Shown piece after piece: positions 47,701-59,200 of a stretch of DNA of 64,000 bases. Numbering within the stretch: position 1 is the stretch's first letter; each line of letters opens with the position of its first letter. The notes beneath the pieces are model-generated. The model was not told the DNA's origin. It saw only the letters and a program-made list of their open reading frames with translations, and searched no databases. The DNA comes from Melieria omissa. Its lineage: Eukaryota; Arthropoda; Insecta; Diptera; Ulidiidae. A program made the position numbers and the translations under genes. The stretch spans positions 109,377,486 through 109,441,485 of the forward strand of contig OZ020269.1 in NCBI GenBank assembly GCA_963971225.1, written 5' to 3'.

Positions 47701-50700
47701 ATTCTATTTTCTATATTATGATTTTTTTCTCACAGCGTTTTTAATTGATGCAGGCCCAGAAACATCTTATTAGAAATTTCACGAATTTTATTCTCAGCCA
47801 ATTGTAAGTCTTGAATGCGTGAGGCACCCTCGAAAGCGTTCGGTTCAATGCCCGTTATATGATTACGTCTCAAATCGAGACGTATTAAATGCGGTAAGCG
47901 ACCGAAAAGTCCATCAGATTTTATCCGGCTCACTTCGTTGTCATTAAGTAATCTAAAACACAAACATTTTAATATACAATAATCACTGAAGCGCTACTAA
48001 ATTGTTTGCTTCAACTTACAGTTCCGTGGTATGTAAAGGTATATCGCGGGGTATTTCCAATAGCCCGCGTCCAGAACAGTCCACCGATGTGCCCTCACAC
48101 TGACACATAGCTGGACACTCGGTGTCCATGCGGCACTCGCTTGACAATTTGATGCGCAACTCATCCCAAGAACCTATAGATAATAACATTTCGCTAAGTC
48201 ACATTAATATACGTGTTAATAAATCAAAATCCACAACTCTGAAGTTGTTGGCACAGAAAGAATCTGAAAGTCGCAAACAGCCGACTTTGACGGCATTTGG
48301 GCGTTGGCACATTTTTGCGTGTACTCACATTTAAATTTCTCGTCCCGCAACGATTCAATACGCCGCCGATGCATCCGCTTCGGTGACTCGCAACGCGCAC
48401 CACTTGTCTCAATGGGGTTCTTGTGCAAGTAGTCGGCTAACCAACGTAAGTTGCAATCGCAAATAAAAGGATTTTTTGCCAAATGCCTGCGGACGAAGAG
48501 AAAAGTAAGAAATCACAGCTTTGCAAAGAAAGAATTTCAAAGAATCCTGTAAGAATGCAAGTAAGTGCTTTTTATGTATGCACTATGTCAAAAATGGGCA
48601 AGAAGGACAAGAGCAAAGGCAACTACAACGTAGAAAGTACAACAAAATACATGGAATGTCATACAGAATGTGGCCCTCAAGGCGCTTTCTACCATTTACA
48701 AATCCGGCACAACAAGTGTTATTGCTTCTAACGCTGCTGCTGTTCTTAAACAAAAAGAATGTGCCTATACCTAGCTCCCTTTCTTCTCTTTTTCCTCTTC
48801 GACTATTTATTGCGTAAACAAATAGTTGAACTTTGAATAGACAGACGGTTAAAACGTGTAAAAACATCCAAGCGCCGTCTACTTACATTTACACCGCAGT
48901 TTATGTACACAGAGCAAAACTACAAGCCAACATATTAAGCAGATTTTGGAACAAGGCACAACGATGGTTGCTTTACATCTTTGTGGAAAATTTTAGCACC
49001 GGATCTAAGCTAATATACAATAGATGAATGCCCAATCAGTTCTACAACAGTTCTGCATAGACACTTGGACTCGCCTAATCCAATAATTTTATTTTCCAAA
49101 CCCGATTATTCCTTCTTAGGCCTTAGGTTCAATTGCCCTTCGAAGCAATAAAAAAATAAACAAAAAATAATAATAAAGTAGATAGCTCTAGCAGTTACTG
49201 TCCTTTTAGCAGGATATGGCAAACCTCTGAGAGTATAACTTATTTATAATCTTTAAATAACTGTGTAAACTGTGTGTAAACTTGAAAGCTAAAGATTTTT
49301 AAAATGTTAAGTTCACCTATGCATATATATATAAAGTCCGACTGATTACTCGGTCGGAAGGGCAAGCATTAACCGATACCGATGACAATTCCGTAAATAA
49401 AACGAATGAATTCAATCAAAAACAGTTTATCTCACAAAAGAACAAAAACGAAGGGGCCACTTGTATATTAAATATACATTTGTTTGTAACATATATCGTT
49501 GTACAGGTGTGGTGGGTAGAGGTCAAAAAGGTAGAGGTCAAAGGTCATATTTCGTTGTACAGGTGGGTAGAGGCCAAAAAACAAACTTGGAAAAAGTAAA
49601 AGGTCTGTTAAAAAATGCTTGCAATTAACAAGAATATTAAAAAAGTAATTATATGACTTTGTTCAGATGCCCATATTTATAGACGAAATACATACACATT
49701 TCGAGATAATCTGTGTTTTTTAAGCGGCTTACGACGATGACATTGACATCATCGAACGTAACAAGCGAGATGTCACCGCTGCCTTTGCGGCAATCGAAAG
49801 AAAATCTGCCAAAGTGGGTCTGGTTTTAAATGAGGGCAAAACGACGTAGACGGCTGTCTACGCGCAGAGACTCGCAGTGGCTAGGGTCTCACGTCGAGGC
49901 TGACAGGTATACTTTCGGCGTTGTCAAGAAATTCGCCTACCTTGACACGGCTATAAACAGCAGCAATGATGTGAGCCTGGAGATAAAGCGAAGAATTACT
50001 CTTGCCAATAGGTGCTTCTATGATCTCAGTACACAACTGAGTATCAGAGACTTCTCTTGACCGACAAAATTTGAATTCTATACGACACTTATTCTGCCTC
50101 TATGGCGGCCAAACATGGACACTGTGGGTGTGTTCGACAGGAAGATACTTCGCAAAATCTTTGGCCCTGTTCGTATTGGTGACGACTATCGTATATAAAC
50201 CAAAAACGAGCTGTATAAACATGGATGTAGCACAGCAAATTGACATCCAGCGACTACGCTGGCTTTGCCATGTTGACGACGAAGCTCCGGCGAAAAAGGT
50301 GTTCAATGCGGTAGTTGGTGGTCGACGGCGAAGAGGGAGGCCGTGTCTCCGGTGGAAGGACCAAGTTCAGGAGGCTTATCTTCTCTTGGCGTTACCAACT
50401 GGAAAAGCCGCGCGTAAATCAGAGGCGTCTGAAGAAAGCTTTTACGGCAGACCGTAACCCGGTAACGAGTTGTTATGGCCATTTAAGTAGTTAGTAAGTA
50501 ACAATAGTTTTTATGAAAACATCTCTAGGAAACATTTATAATAAACTATATCTGAAAATTCGTTACTTAAAAAGGGTATAAGAACCCATATTCTGCTTTT
50601 TTTAAGTGACGTATTTTCGAATATTGCTTAAAATAGACATTGTTTAAAAAGCCCGAAGGCGCCACTTCAAATGGCAGCGTACAATAACAAGTGTATAATT

Positions 50701-53700
50701 AAGCAAAGCGAGTGATTCAGCATAAAAAAATTCCAAAAATTGGAAACTAAAATTAAAACAGAAAAACAGGCCGATGTGGCACCGGCCAAAAAAAGCCCAT
50801 ACCGATGCCGACACCAATTTTTGTGACCGATACTAGCCGATGCCGATTAATCGGTCTGACTCTATATCAATATATCTCCTCCATACAACCTAAATTTTTA
50901 TAGAATTATATGTCGGATATTATTGAAATTTTGTATACCGTCGTTCCACAGATGTGTCACTCTACTGGTAAAATTTTATAGGCGGTGGACAGGGGGTGTG
51001 AAAAATTGTTTGTGACTCAAATTTTGCGCGTAACTTTGGAACTGTAAGTCTGCACATCAATGAAACTGGGTCGCACCCGTCGACTGGAAGAATGTATTGC
51101 GCGTTGCATAAAAGGGGCATGGCACTGTATTAACAGTGTTGTATGAAGAAACTGTGCAAAGCGTGCAAAGCCGCGGAGCCTTGCTATTATTATATACTTA
51201 AGTACAAATTTTTACGAAACGGATAAAGAACAAATTGAGATTTTAAAAGGTATTTTGTAAATATTACTCCATGAAAAGTGCCGCCAACGTGCCTTAATGA
51301 CACTTAACCGATCCCCTGCAAATGCACGGTCTCTCTCTTTGCATAATCTACTTTAAGTTGTGAATGTGAGATTCACAAAAAGCACAGCTTACACTTGCAA
51401 TAACGACTTATGGGTAAGTACTCGCTCTTGTACTTACAACGTCTGAATACTCTTCATCGCATCGAAAGTTCCATTAGCCAGCGACTGTATGTTGTTGTCG
51501 TACAGGGACAGTAGACTAAGGCTGTGCAGGTCGCGGAAAGCATCTTTGCGTATGCACGAGATCTCGTTGGCATTCAACAGCAACAGCTGCAACGAAGTAA
51601 GTCCTTTAAAGACTCCTGAGGGCAAGTCCTTTATTTTATTGCCATAGAGAACACTGAAAAGAGAAAACGAGTACAAAAAGGAGTTTGTTAGGTGATGAGC
51701 ATAATGGTGAAATGGCAAAACGCTGACACGCCTAAGCAGATAAAATAAGCATAAAGGTGGTAATTGGCACGTATTCATGTAAAATATCAGGGGTTGTGGA
51801 GCACCAAGTCGCAAATAGAAACAATAATTTAGAGCGCCAGTATTCTTAAAAATGTAAAGTCAAATAAAACAAAAAAATTTGGATAAAATTATCAGCCTGT
51901 TTGGTAGCAGATTTGTACTTATTTCACAACCGTTACAAACGTCTGCACCAGTGGAACCACGGGCTTTGCCCGTACAACTGTTCAGCCCAATACCATGTGA
52001 AACCAAATTTTTTGGCAATTTTCGTGTTTGGTGGTGGTTTGAACCCCGAACTCTCCCCCGTCGTGCGCCGCTGATCTGCACTGACAATGCCGTAAGTATG
52101 TTGTAGCAATGTATGACCTTCTGATTTGCGGAAAACCTCAGAGGAAACGTGCACTTGTAGCCAACACAACAAAAATTAAAACAAGGGCAACTGTGAAAGG
52201 TGATGTCTGATAAGGAAGTTTACATAGGCTGATCAACACCAGTCACTCTCATACTTACATACATTTTCTGATGGTGCTGTATTTTATAGTTCACTATTGT
52301 TTAGTTTGTAATATGCAATAAGCTTTTTTTGCCGAAAGGTGAGGGCTAATGGACGCTTAAACCTATGCGGTATAGTACAGACTGTTAAAATTGGTATACT
52401 TACAGTGTTGTAAGTGCCTTGAGACCGCTCAATGCATCATGAGCTATACGCGAGATGTTATTATTAGACAGGTCAATGCGTCGCAAACGTCGGAAATTGG
52501 CAAATGCTCTAGGCGGTAACTCCGTTATGAAATTTTGTTCCAAACGTCTGCAGAGACATACAAATTAACAAAATTATCATTAAATGGACAGCGGGAAGGT
52601 ATCATTTACGCAAAGCGTTTACTCACAACTCTGTGGTATCGTCTGGCAGCGATACAGGCACGCTAATGAGACTCTTCTCTCGGCAATCAACAATACCGTC
52701 GGCACATCGACAAGGGTGTGGGCAGCTATTCTCCATACCACATTCCATTGGTGCGTGTTCGGTTAGGCCTGTAATGGTTTCAGCATATAAATATCCACTA
52801 ATATCAGCGAAACAGAAAAGTCAAATAAAACCCTCATTTAAGTTCAATCCTTGCAAGGCAACCATTCATCACATATTGTAAATGTGTTGATGCAAAGTAT
52901 CCAATGTTTCAAGAACCTATGATTATTGACAGCTAAAACTAATTTTCAACCGTCTTGACTCAACTCCGACCCTCGTGCACCCGCCGCAGCCGGCATCAAA
53001 GTTATGGTAAAGACAATTTGTTTTCGGCGGCAAGACTTATTCTTGCAAACTGGCTGTTGCAACTAAAAAGCCAAGCGTCCTCAACTTCAACTTTATTTCT
53101 ATGGTACATACCTATTTACATATTATGTATATTTCACTTTATCAATTTAGATCATTCACTAATATCATTACGTATCATACCATGATTTGTTGTTTTTCCG
53201 ATTTACGCTAATCAACAACAAAACAACTAATACCAGCTAACCAACCAGCTGCAATGAAGGCCGTCGTACCTGAACATTTGAACTCCTGATCGTGCAAGTC
53301 TGCTACGTTTTGTCCTTTCAGCTGCGATGGTGACTGGCAACGTGTGTACGGAGCCAGACGTGGTGCGCTGCGTAGAAAGCGCGACAACCAGGATAAATGA
53401 CAATCGCAGGAAAATGGATTATCAGAGAGCCGTAGGGCACGTAAACGTCCCAAGCCGCTAAAAGCATTGTGTGGCAACGACGTTAAGTTATTGTTGTTCA
53501 GCGTTCTGCACATTAAGAAGAGTCGAAAATAAAATATGTATAACAGTCTGCAATCGTTGTAAATATAGTGGACAGTGATACTTACAGTATCTCCAAATCA
53601 ATGAGCCCTTTAAAAGCATGTTCGTCTAAGCAGGTGATTTGATTATTGTCCATTTGTAAACTGCGCAACGACTGGGCGCCCTTGAAAACCCTTCGCCCCA

Positions 53701-56700
53701 CCGTTGTGATGTCATTGTGCGAAATATCTCTGTGGGGAAATTAGTGGTTTGAAATATTAACCCTCAGCTAAGATTTAAATCAAAAACGTGTTCATTCGAT
53801 ATACTCTAAAACCTTAATCAAATTAGTAAATTAAGGTGCTAAAAATTAAACTCAAGTTTTTCTAAGGCAAGGCTTGCAAGGTAACAAACTATTTCTTATT
53901 ACATACGTAACTAACCTACTTGTAAGCCTATGTAGCATGCTGTAAAAACCGTTTAAAAAGTTAAGAAGCAATTGCACTCGACTACTTACAATCGTAAAAG
54001 ATTCGTAGAACTTGTCACAAAGTTTTCAGGTATGGCTTTTAGACGATTATTATTAAGGCGCCTGCCGATTGGCAATATCAGAGTACAGTTGCATGCAGTT
54101 TGTGTGCACAAAATCCAAATGGAAAATGTCGAAATACGAGTAAACCAAAATAAAATTGTCGAAAGAACGAAACACATAAAAAAGATAAAAGATAAAGAAA
54201 TATGGTGTAAGAATGTGTAAGATACTACCTCTAAATAAATGAGACAACTCAATTAGATATATGTATTATGCAGCGTACAACAAGTTTAAAGCTCTATACA
54301 TTCCTAAATCATTGAAATTTATGCAAAAATATATATTTTTCTTATAGAGCTTTACACGCCAACCATGTAAAAGCTAGTAGTAGCCAAACATGCAGAAAGA
54401 TAGAATTGTAGCTTACAGTCGCTCCAACGACACCAGATCCTGGAAAGATCCTTTTTCGATTGTGTGAATTTGGTTGTCCGTCAATTGCCTGAACGCGTAA
54501 CAACGGAAAAAGAACAGAAGGTATCTTAGAACAAACGATCATATCTCAAACAAAAGTTGTGAAAGTAAGTAATACCAAAGCAAAATAATACAGAGTACCT
54601 ATTTAAACGTAAACTTAACTACTACAAAAGTGCAAAATATTTATACTTACAGTATCCGCAATTTAGTCAGCCGTTGAAAGTCGGACTCAAAAATTACGGT
54701 GATGTTATTGCCTTGCAAGTCCCTGAAAACATAAACAGCCATGATTGCATATGCAATAATTGTAGGTCAAAGCCATAATATGTATATGTCCGATTTATGT
54801 TTCTGTGAAATCTAATAACCATCAACGGTAACTAAATATTTGAACAAGTTTCATATCTGTCCGAGCACAGTCCAGTAAGATGAATATAAAAAAATGAAGG
54901 TGCAACAATTTTACAATTTATTATTTTGATTCCTAAAAGGAAAAGTCAGATCAAAGCTACTAAGCATGGAAGATTGAAAGAAAATCAAAGCGCGAAAAAA
55001 ATGTTCATATTAGTAGTTGTCCTGGCACGTACACACCAAGTTTTTGGGCATTTTCTTTTATCATTACTCTTTTACAATTATTTGCAAGTTTTCCGAACGT
55101 AGAAATCTTTTGGGTTTTGAACGAACGCGTGGTTCCACATTCTGAAAAAGAAATGGGCCTAAAATATATATATCTCTGTATATAAGAGAACGAAACATAT
55201 TTTATCTCAGATAATCACTCAAACCTCACTCGCAATTTTACAAAACGAGCATACACGTTGCTACCTGCAGCTTTTCAATGAAGAAATCTCTACAATATTT
55301 AACACACGAACCCGCGGACAAAGAACATTCGAAGAAGCTAAAAAATTTCGAAAAAGAAGGGCACCACACTCGGCTGCTGGTTTGCATTGTGTTGATTGCT
55401 AGCAGGTAAAATGGTTAAAATGGCAGTACATATACATAAAATCGATGTTGTATGTTAGTTGCCGCTACACAGAAAGCCGTAAAACCAAATATGTAGTATA
55501 AAAGAAAAAAGCGCTGATAGAACATCACCATATGGTCGGAAATGTGTCTTAGAATCAAGTCGCTTCATTTTGAGATACAGAGGGACGAACAACGGTATGT
55601 TCATGAAAACATGCAACAATTACAGTTATCAAGCAATAACGAGATAAAGAAATTAATTAAAACTTAAATTAATAAAAAAAATTAATAATAGTTTATAAAG
55701 CACAATAATCATAATCGTTTGATCTGCCTAGTTCTAATTTCTCCACAAAACCAATTCACAAAAAAAAATTATTAATATTATATAAACATACAAATTGCAG
55801 CCACTCTATGACTTTCGATTAAATTTCAAAGCAGCAATTACTCGATATATGTATACTTTCTCCGTAACAATTTGCCAGCCAAAAGAGTACACAAACTATA
55901 CAAATAAGTAAACAAACAGGTAATACCAAGAACTTACAAGTTTGCAGAAACAACTGGTATTATGTAAATTCAAGCTTAGCTGAGCAGACGATCGTGGGCC
56001 AGTAGTTTCACAAACACGTAAGCACATAATTGTTTTTTGGTACAATATGCATCCAAAAAAACTCAGATGAAATAATATAGTATTTGATTACTTCTTTCCT
56101 TCAGGACACGAAGGACATGGCGGAAATGAACAAGCAGACCACCTAGCAAAAATGGTGCCTTACGCCCACTGATAGGCCCGGAACCATTCTGTGGACTACC
56201 AAGAAGACACATTCAGAAGTGGTTACTGAAATGGGCTGAGCAGGGAAGAAAATTCCTAGCCCCGGACAGAGTGGCGTCCAATAATCTCCTCAAACTAAAC
56301 CAAGAGGACCTTCTCATCCTTAGTGGGTACCTAACAGGGCATTGCCCACTTTGGTACCATCTCAAAAATATGGGAACATCCTCAACGGGACGGGTAAAAC
56401 GAAGGCTGCACACAAGATTGGTCGAAATTGGTCGAAGTGTGCTATAGATAGATATATATTTATCTTGTTATCTACATATCGCACACGCACAACAAACAAC
56501 TCAAAATTTTTGATTTTTCAGAAAACGCAAAAAATTGTGTTTGAGCTAAATAAACATTTAAAAAAGAAACGTATAGACCGTTCAGAAGAAAATCCTTACA
56601 GATTATGCTTTATGATAAATTGCAAGAATTTTGTTTTTATTTTACACAAGAAAATCCAAAATTTTGAGTTGTAACTGTTTTGATGATATTTTAATTCAAT

Positions 56701-59200
56701 AATTACGGAACTATTTCAAGTTATGCCACTTATTCGGAATTTAATAATTATAAATTACAGTTAAAAAGTTGAAAGAAACATTTTGAAAAATTATAATTAA
56801 TTTTAATAATTAAAAATATATACAAAAATTGTCAGAATTTTGCTTAAAATTAACTTTAACAAAAATGTATTTCATCAAAAGTGACACAATTTGAGTTAGG
56901 ACTCTTTTGCATTGAGGTGCAGCGATCAAATAGCATCAAATTTCTGACATGAAGAGAGATCTAACTGTATTTTTGCAACAGTTAACAACAACAAAATATA
57001 CTGAGCTTTTGCTGATTGGTAGATTTATGCATTGTGCACAGTATTAACACATAAACCCGAAAATTAAAAATTTTGAGTTGTGTCACTTTTGTAGTGCGTG
57101 TGCGATATGTACATACGTATAATTGTTTGTTCTGACTGACTGACTGACCGATTCATTATCGCTCAGCCCAAGCCGCTAAAGCTACAAATATGATATTTGA
57201 ACTGTTAAGACGGGATTTTGATTTCAATTTTTCGAAAATCAAAGTCAAAGTGGTTGAAACACTTGGAATCAAAAACTATTTGACACGTTTTTCTAATTTT
57301 TTTGAAAATGAAAACTTGAAGGAGTGAACCTAGGGTTAAAAGTTTATATGAAAAATATGATTTTTTACGCCTTTTGTCTTCAAACTTGGTGAAAGTACTC
57401 TTAAGGCGAAGTAATTCGATACGTATTTTTTATTTTCTCGAAAATAAAAAACTGCCGTGGTCAACGACGGGTTAAAGGTTTATATGCAGAAACTGTTAAC
57501 ATGAATTAATGGGCATATTGACTTCAAACATGGTGAAAGTTCTCTTAGTACGAAATAATTCGATACGTGTTATTAATTTTTTCGAAAATAAAAATCTGAC
57601 GGGTTTATGTGCAGAAACTGTGAAAAACATGAATTAATGGGCCTAATAATAATAATTAATATTAATTGACTGGCACGACATCCCGATACCGCGACTAAGG
57701 CCTAGCTACCCGCAACCATCCATGTTGTGCGTGCGAATTTGAACAAGGTTGGAAGGGACCTACAGTTTTATGCCGATTCCGAACGGCGAGTTGGGAGCTT
57801 TTTCATAAGCAATTTTACTCTCAGCCGTTTGCCATTTTCTGCTGAGAGGACAGCCGCCGTCGTTTGTCGTTTTTCTTTTTTCGATGTTAGCAGCAACGGA
57901 GTTTTGAACCTGGGTTCGAGCGTCGCATTTCATTCGCGGCCAAACGCACTAGCCAGCTGAGCTACGACGGCGGCGAATTAATGGGCCTATTGACTTTAAA
58001 CTTGGTAAAGGTACTCTTAGTAAGAAAGTACTCTTAGTGTGTTTTTCATTTTTCCGAAAATCAAAATCTGACGAGGTCACCGATGGGTTAAAAATTGTTG
58101 TGGTGAAACATTACTTAATACACCAATTGACTTCAAATGTAGTGAAATAACTAGAGAAGTCTTTTTTCATAAAAATCTAACGGGATCATCAAAGTGTTAA
58201 GAAGAACTTGATTTATTGCCCTCATTGACTTCAAACTTGCGTGCAAGCCCGCGGGGCACTGCTAGTTAAATGTATATGATTCAATTTAATTATATATATT
58301 TTTACTGCTCGATAAATTCTCGCAAGGTCTTACAAAGTATACTGTGACATCACCTAAAAAAAATTAAAATTTACATGTTTTACATATTGGTGATTTACCA
58401 AAATTCGGAAAACAAATTTCAACTCTGAGTGCCCCGTTTTTTTTTTTGGGAGGGGGCGTCTAAATTATGCCTGACACGTTGTGTCGCAATCTCATCCAAA
58501 TCGAACAAGCATTTCAAAAGTTATTAAGATTCGTTTTTAATTATCACAGCATTTCATAGACTCTGATGCACTACGTTTGTACTCGTACGTATCCTTGCAA
58601 TTCAAGAAAATTAATGGCGTTTTACGAGTAATGTCTCGGCATCACACGGTGTACTAAAGCACGTGCATTATAATAGAATAGGCCATGTTAAATGTCACAT
58701 ATTATAGAAAAGTTGCAGTCTAAAGCGATCAGTTTTTGTTTAGTTTTTAACTGGAAGGCGTTAGATAAACGAAGTGTAGGTACTGAATACAAATGAAAAT
58801 ATTTCATAATCACATCTCGATAGAATGTAAGTGTGGTGCATTTTATTTTCCATCTAGTTGGACCTTTTTCAACATTCTCACATTTTCAAAGAAGTTGTAT
58901 TAAAGTCGGCATTGCTTGTACTTACAGTCTTTCCACATCTGCTGATATTTTCCTGGGCACTTGGGTTAAACCCCGATGCGAACAGTCCACAGTGAGGCCG
59001 CTGCACGAACAGACGCGTGGACACCGCGATTCACTGATTACACCTATACTGCCACCAGGAATGTGAATGCCCACCGAACCGCCACCATAAGGTTCAGCTG
59101 CAGCCCTGTGCGCACCGCTGTGGGCAAGTAACACCAACGCAACCAACATCCAAGCATAGAGTAAACATAGAGAAGAGCGCACGTTAGCCCAACTGGTCAT
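40953..59200 (-). CDS. sli: slit, secreted midline axon-guidance ligand (Robo ligand), 21 coding exons
   Basis: Exons in transcript order: 59200-58926, 54722-54651, 54488-54417, 54061-53990, 53729-53586, 53505-53270, 52768-52627, 52547-52404, 51653-51438, 48486-48329, 48173-48020, 47952-47734, 47487-47416, 46151-45783, 45673-45602, 44145-44002, 43921-43398, 42803-41809, 41747-41594, 41263-41121, 41039-40953. All junctions are GT-AG and in phase. The sum is 4464 nt, 1487 aa, against about 1500 in Drosophila. The domain order is complete: signal peptide, four LRR blocks with N- and C-caps, six EGF, laminin-G, seventh EGF, cystine knot. Slit is secreted by midline glia and repels axons through Robo. 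LRR block 2 binds Robo and the protein is cleaved between EGF5 and EGF6 (family knowledge). Many single-LRR 72-bp exons share phase 2, the classic Slit repeat-exon pattern. Long introns carry several transposons but no exon is broken. Confidence 0.97.
41809..42803 (-). CDS. sli: slit EGF repeats 4-6 and laminin-G domain (exon 18)
   Basis: One 995-bp exon. EGF4 ([15 protein letters not shown]) and EGF5 ([20 protein letters not shown]) are followed by the linker [10 protein letters not shown], the conserved region where Slits are cut into N and C fragments. Then come EGF6 and a laminin-G domain ([15 protein letters not shown] ... [19 protein letters not shown]). An acidic stretch ([13 protein letters not shown]) ends the exon. 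The donor, gttaaa, is weak, but phase and the next exon fit exactly. Confidence 0.95.
42851..43384 (-). mobile_element. Internally deleted Tc1-like transposon in a slit intron
   Basis: The left end CAGGGTGGGCGGAAAG and the right end CTTTCCGCCCACCCTG are inverted repeats next to TA on both sides, with two extra bases at the right end. Within, the minus strand retains the transposase catalytic core as a pseudogene. The element is about 530 bp instead of the usual 1.3-1.7 kb, so it cannot move by itself. Confidence 0.75.
43020..43229 (-). pseudogene. Tc1-type transposase fragment
   Basis: The minus strand reads [16 protein letters not shown] and, further on, [18 protein letters not shown], the second and third catalytic-acid regions of Tc1/mariner DDE transposases (D in QDGA, E in NPIE). 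A stop follows shortly after, and the N-terminal DNA-binding part is missing. Confidence 0.75.
43398..45673 (-). CDS. sli: slit LRR block 4 and EGF repeats 1-3 (exons 15-17)
   Basis: Exons 45673-45602 ([18 protein letters not shown]), 44145-44002 ([30 protein letters not shown]) and 43921-43398. The last holds C-cap 4 ([15 protein letters not shown]) and three EGF domains ([12 protein letters not shown]..., [12 protein letters not shown]..., the calcium-binding type [15 protein letters not shown]), about residues 790-1028. A piggyBac-type MITE sits in the intron between exons 15 and 16. Confidence 0.95.
44536..45164. mobile_element. piggyBac-type foldback MITE with TTAA target duplication (C)
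   Basis: It begins CCCTTTGCAGC and ends (reverse complement) CCCTTTGAAGC, with TTAA at 44532-44535 and 45165-45168. Most of the 629 bp is a large imperfect palindrome. A block containing caaaatggcggatccaatat occurs twice on the plus strand and then inverted twice. It lies in the slit intron between exons 15 and 16. Confidence 0.75.
45783..48173 (-). CDS. sli: slit LRR block 3 and N-cap of block 4 (exons 11-14)
   Basis: Exons 48173-48020 (N-cap [14 protein letters not shown]), 47952-47734 ([17 protein letters not shown] and two more repeats), 47487-47416 (one [18 protein letters not shown]) and 46151-45783 (C-cap [20 protein letters not shown], then N-cap 4 [14 protein letters not shown] and a first repeat). 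The 72-bp exon at 47416 is short but fits in phase and restores the missing repeat. Confidence 0.93.
48329..52768 (-). CDS. sli: slit LRR block 2, the Robo-binding unit (exons 7-10)
   Basis: Exons 52768-52627 (N-cap [19 protein letters not shown]), 52547-52404 ([29 protein letters not shown]), 51653-51438 ([14 protein letters not shown] and two more repeats) and 48486-48329 (C-cap [20 protein letters not shown]). They cover about residues 291-510. In Slits the concave face of this block binds Robo Ig1. It is the least diverged part here by eye, consistent with that role. A 2.95-kb intron between the last two exons hosts an hAT-like element and an RTE fragment. Confidence 0.95.
49333..50865. 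mobile_element. Degenerate hAT-like element, host of an RTE insertion
   Basis: Near-inverted ends (agtccgactgattactcgg at 49334-49352, and its 16/19 complement near 50840-50862) enclose about 1.5 kb. gccgataccgatgcc-type motifs lie near both ends. Inside are a short tandem of ggtagaggtcaaa (about 49510-49575) and an RTE LINE fragment. The superfamily is a guess from the end sequence. It lies in the slit intron between exons 9 and 10. Confidence 0.4.
49727..50500 (+). pseudogene. RTE-clade LINE reverse transcriptase 3' fragment
   Basis: Frame-broken coding reads [20 protein letters not shown], then [27 protein letters not shown], and later [10 protein letters not shown] and [17 protein letters not shown]. 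That is the order from just after the catalytic DD to the C-terminus of insect RTE-type reverse transcriptases. The tail gttgttatggccatttaagt followed by taagtaa repeats is the expected 3' end. Several stop codons and frameshifts show it is dead. Confidence 0.75.
53270..54722 (-). CDS. sli: slit LRR block 1 (exons 2-6)
   Basis: Exons 54722-54651, 54488-54417 and 54061-53990 are 72 bp each and carry one LRR apiece ([35 protein letters not shown]). 53729-53586 carries two ([30 protein letters not shown]). 53505-53270 carries the last repeat and the C-cap ([17 protein letters not shown] ... FKCS). Together with exon 1 they cover about residues 60-290. Confidence 0.95.
56104..56410 (+). pseudogene. 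LINE RNase H domain fragment
   Basis: It begins [17 protein letters not shown], the final catalytic region of a retrotransposon RNase H, and continues (one break) with [14 protein letters not shown] and [16 protein letters not shown], typical of the segment after RNase H. It is truncated at both ends. Confidence 0.65.
57131..58265 (+). mobile_element. Helitron-like element with about 130-bp tandem units
   Basis: At least four diverged units of the form ttgacttcaaac-ttggtgaaagtact ... attttcgaaaat-aaaatctgacg ... gggtta run head to tail. The right end has a GC hairpin (gcaagcccgcggggcactgc) followed by CTAG and T, the classic Helitron 3' terminus. The left end is uncertain; tctgactgac at 57131 is a guess. 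No Rep/helicase coding is present. A SINE has inserted into one unit. Confidence 0.5.
57646..57974 (-). mobile_element. tRNA-derived SINE, copy 2, with 15-bp target duplication
   Basis: Same family as 12798-13100. On the minus strand the head starts at 57974 with box A TAGCTCAGCTGG (57964-57953) and box B-like GGTTCAAAACTCC downstream. The tail is an AATAAT-rich run at the left end. The 15-bp gaattaatgggccta at 57631-57645 is repeated exactly at 57975-57989, a target-site duplication that proves retroposition by a LINE enzyme. Confidence 0.85.
58926..59200 (-). CDS. sli: slit exon 1: signal peptide and LRR N-cap 1
   Basis: The ATG at 59200 gives [20 protein letters not shown], then a hydrophobic core and AAAEPY, a normal signal peptide. 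Then come VGIHIPGG and the Cys-rich N-cap [19 protein letters not shown]. The frame stays open 34 codons further up to an ATG at 59302 with a Gly run. I prefer 59200 because the signal peptide would otherwise be internal. The donor is gtaagt after VER. Confidence 0.9.

Larger units (their letters stand above)
54723..58925 (-). other. sli: slit intron 1
   Basis: 4.2 kb between the signal-peptide exon and the first LRR exon. The part from 54,725 to 56,100 shows nothing I can name. From 56,104 it holds an RNase H LINE fragment and a Helitron-like array with a SINE. An intron this size at the 5' end may carry slit enhancers, but no site is identifiable by eye. Confidence 0.6.
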
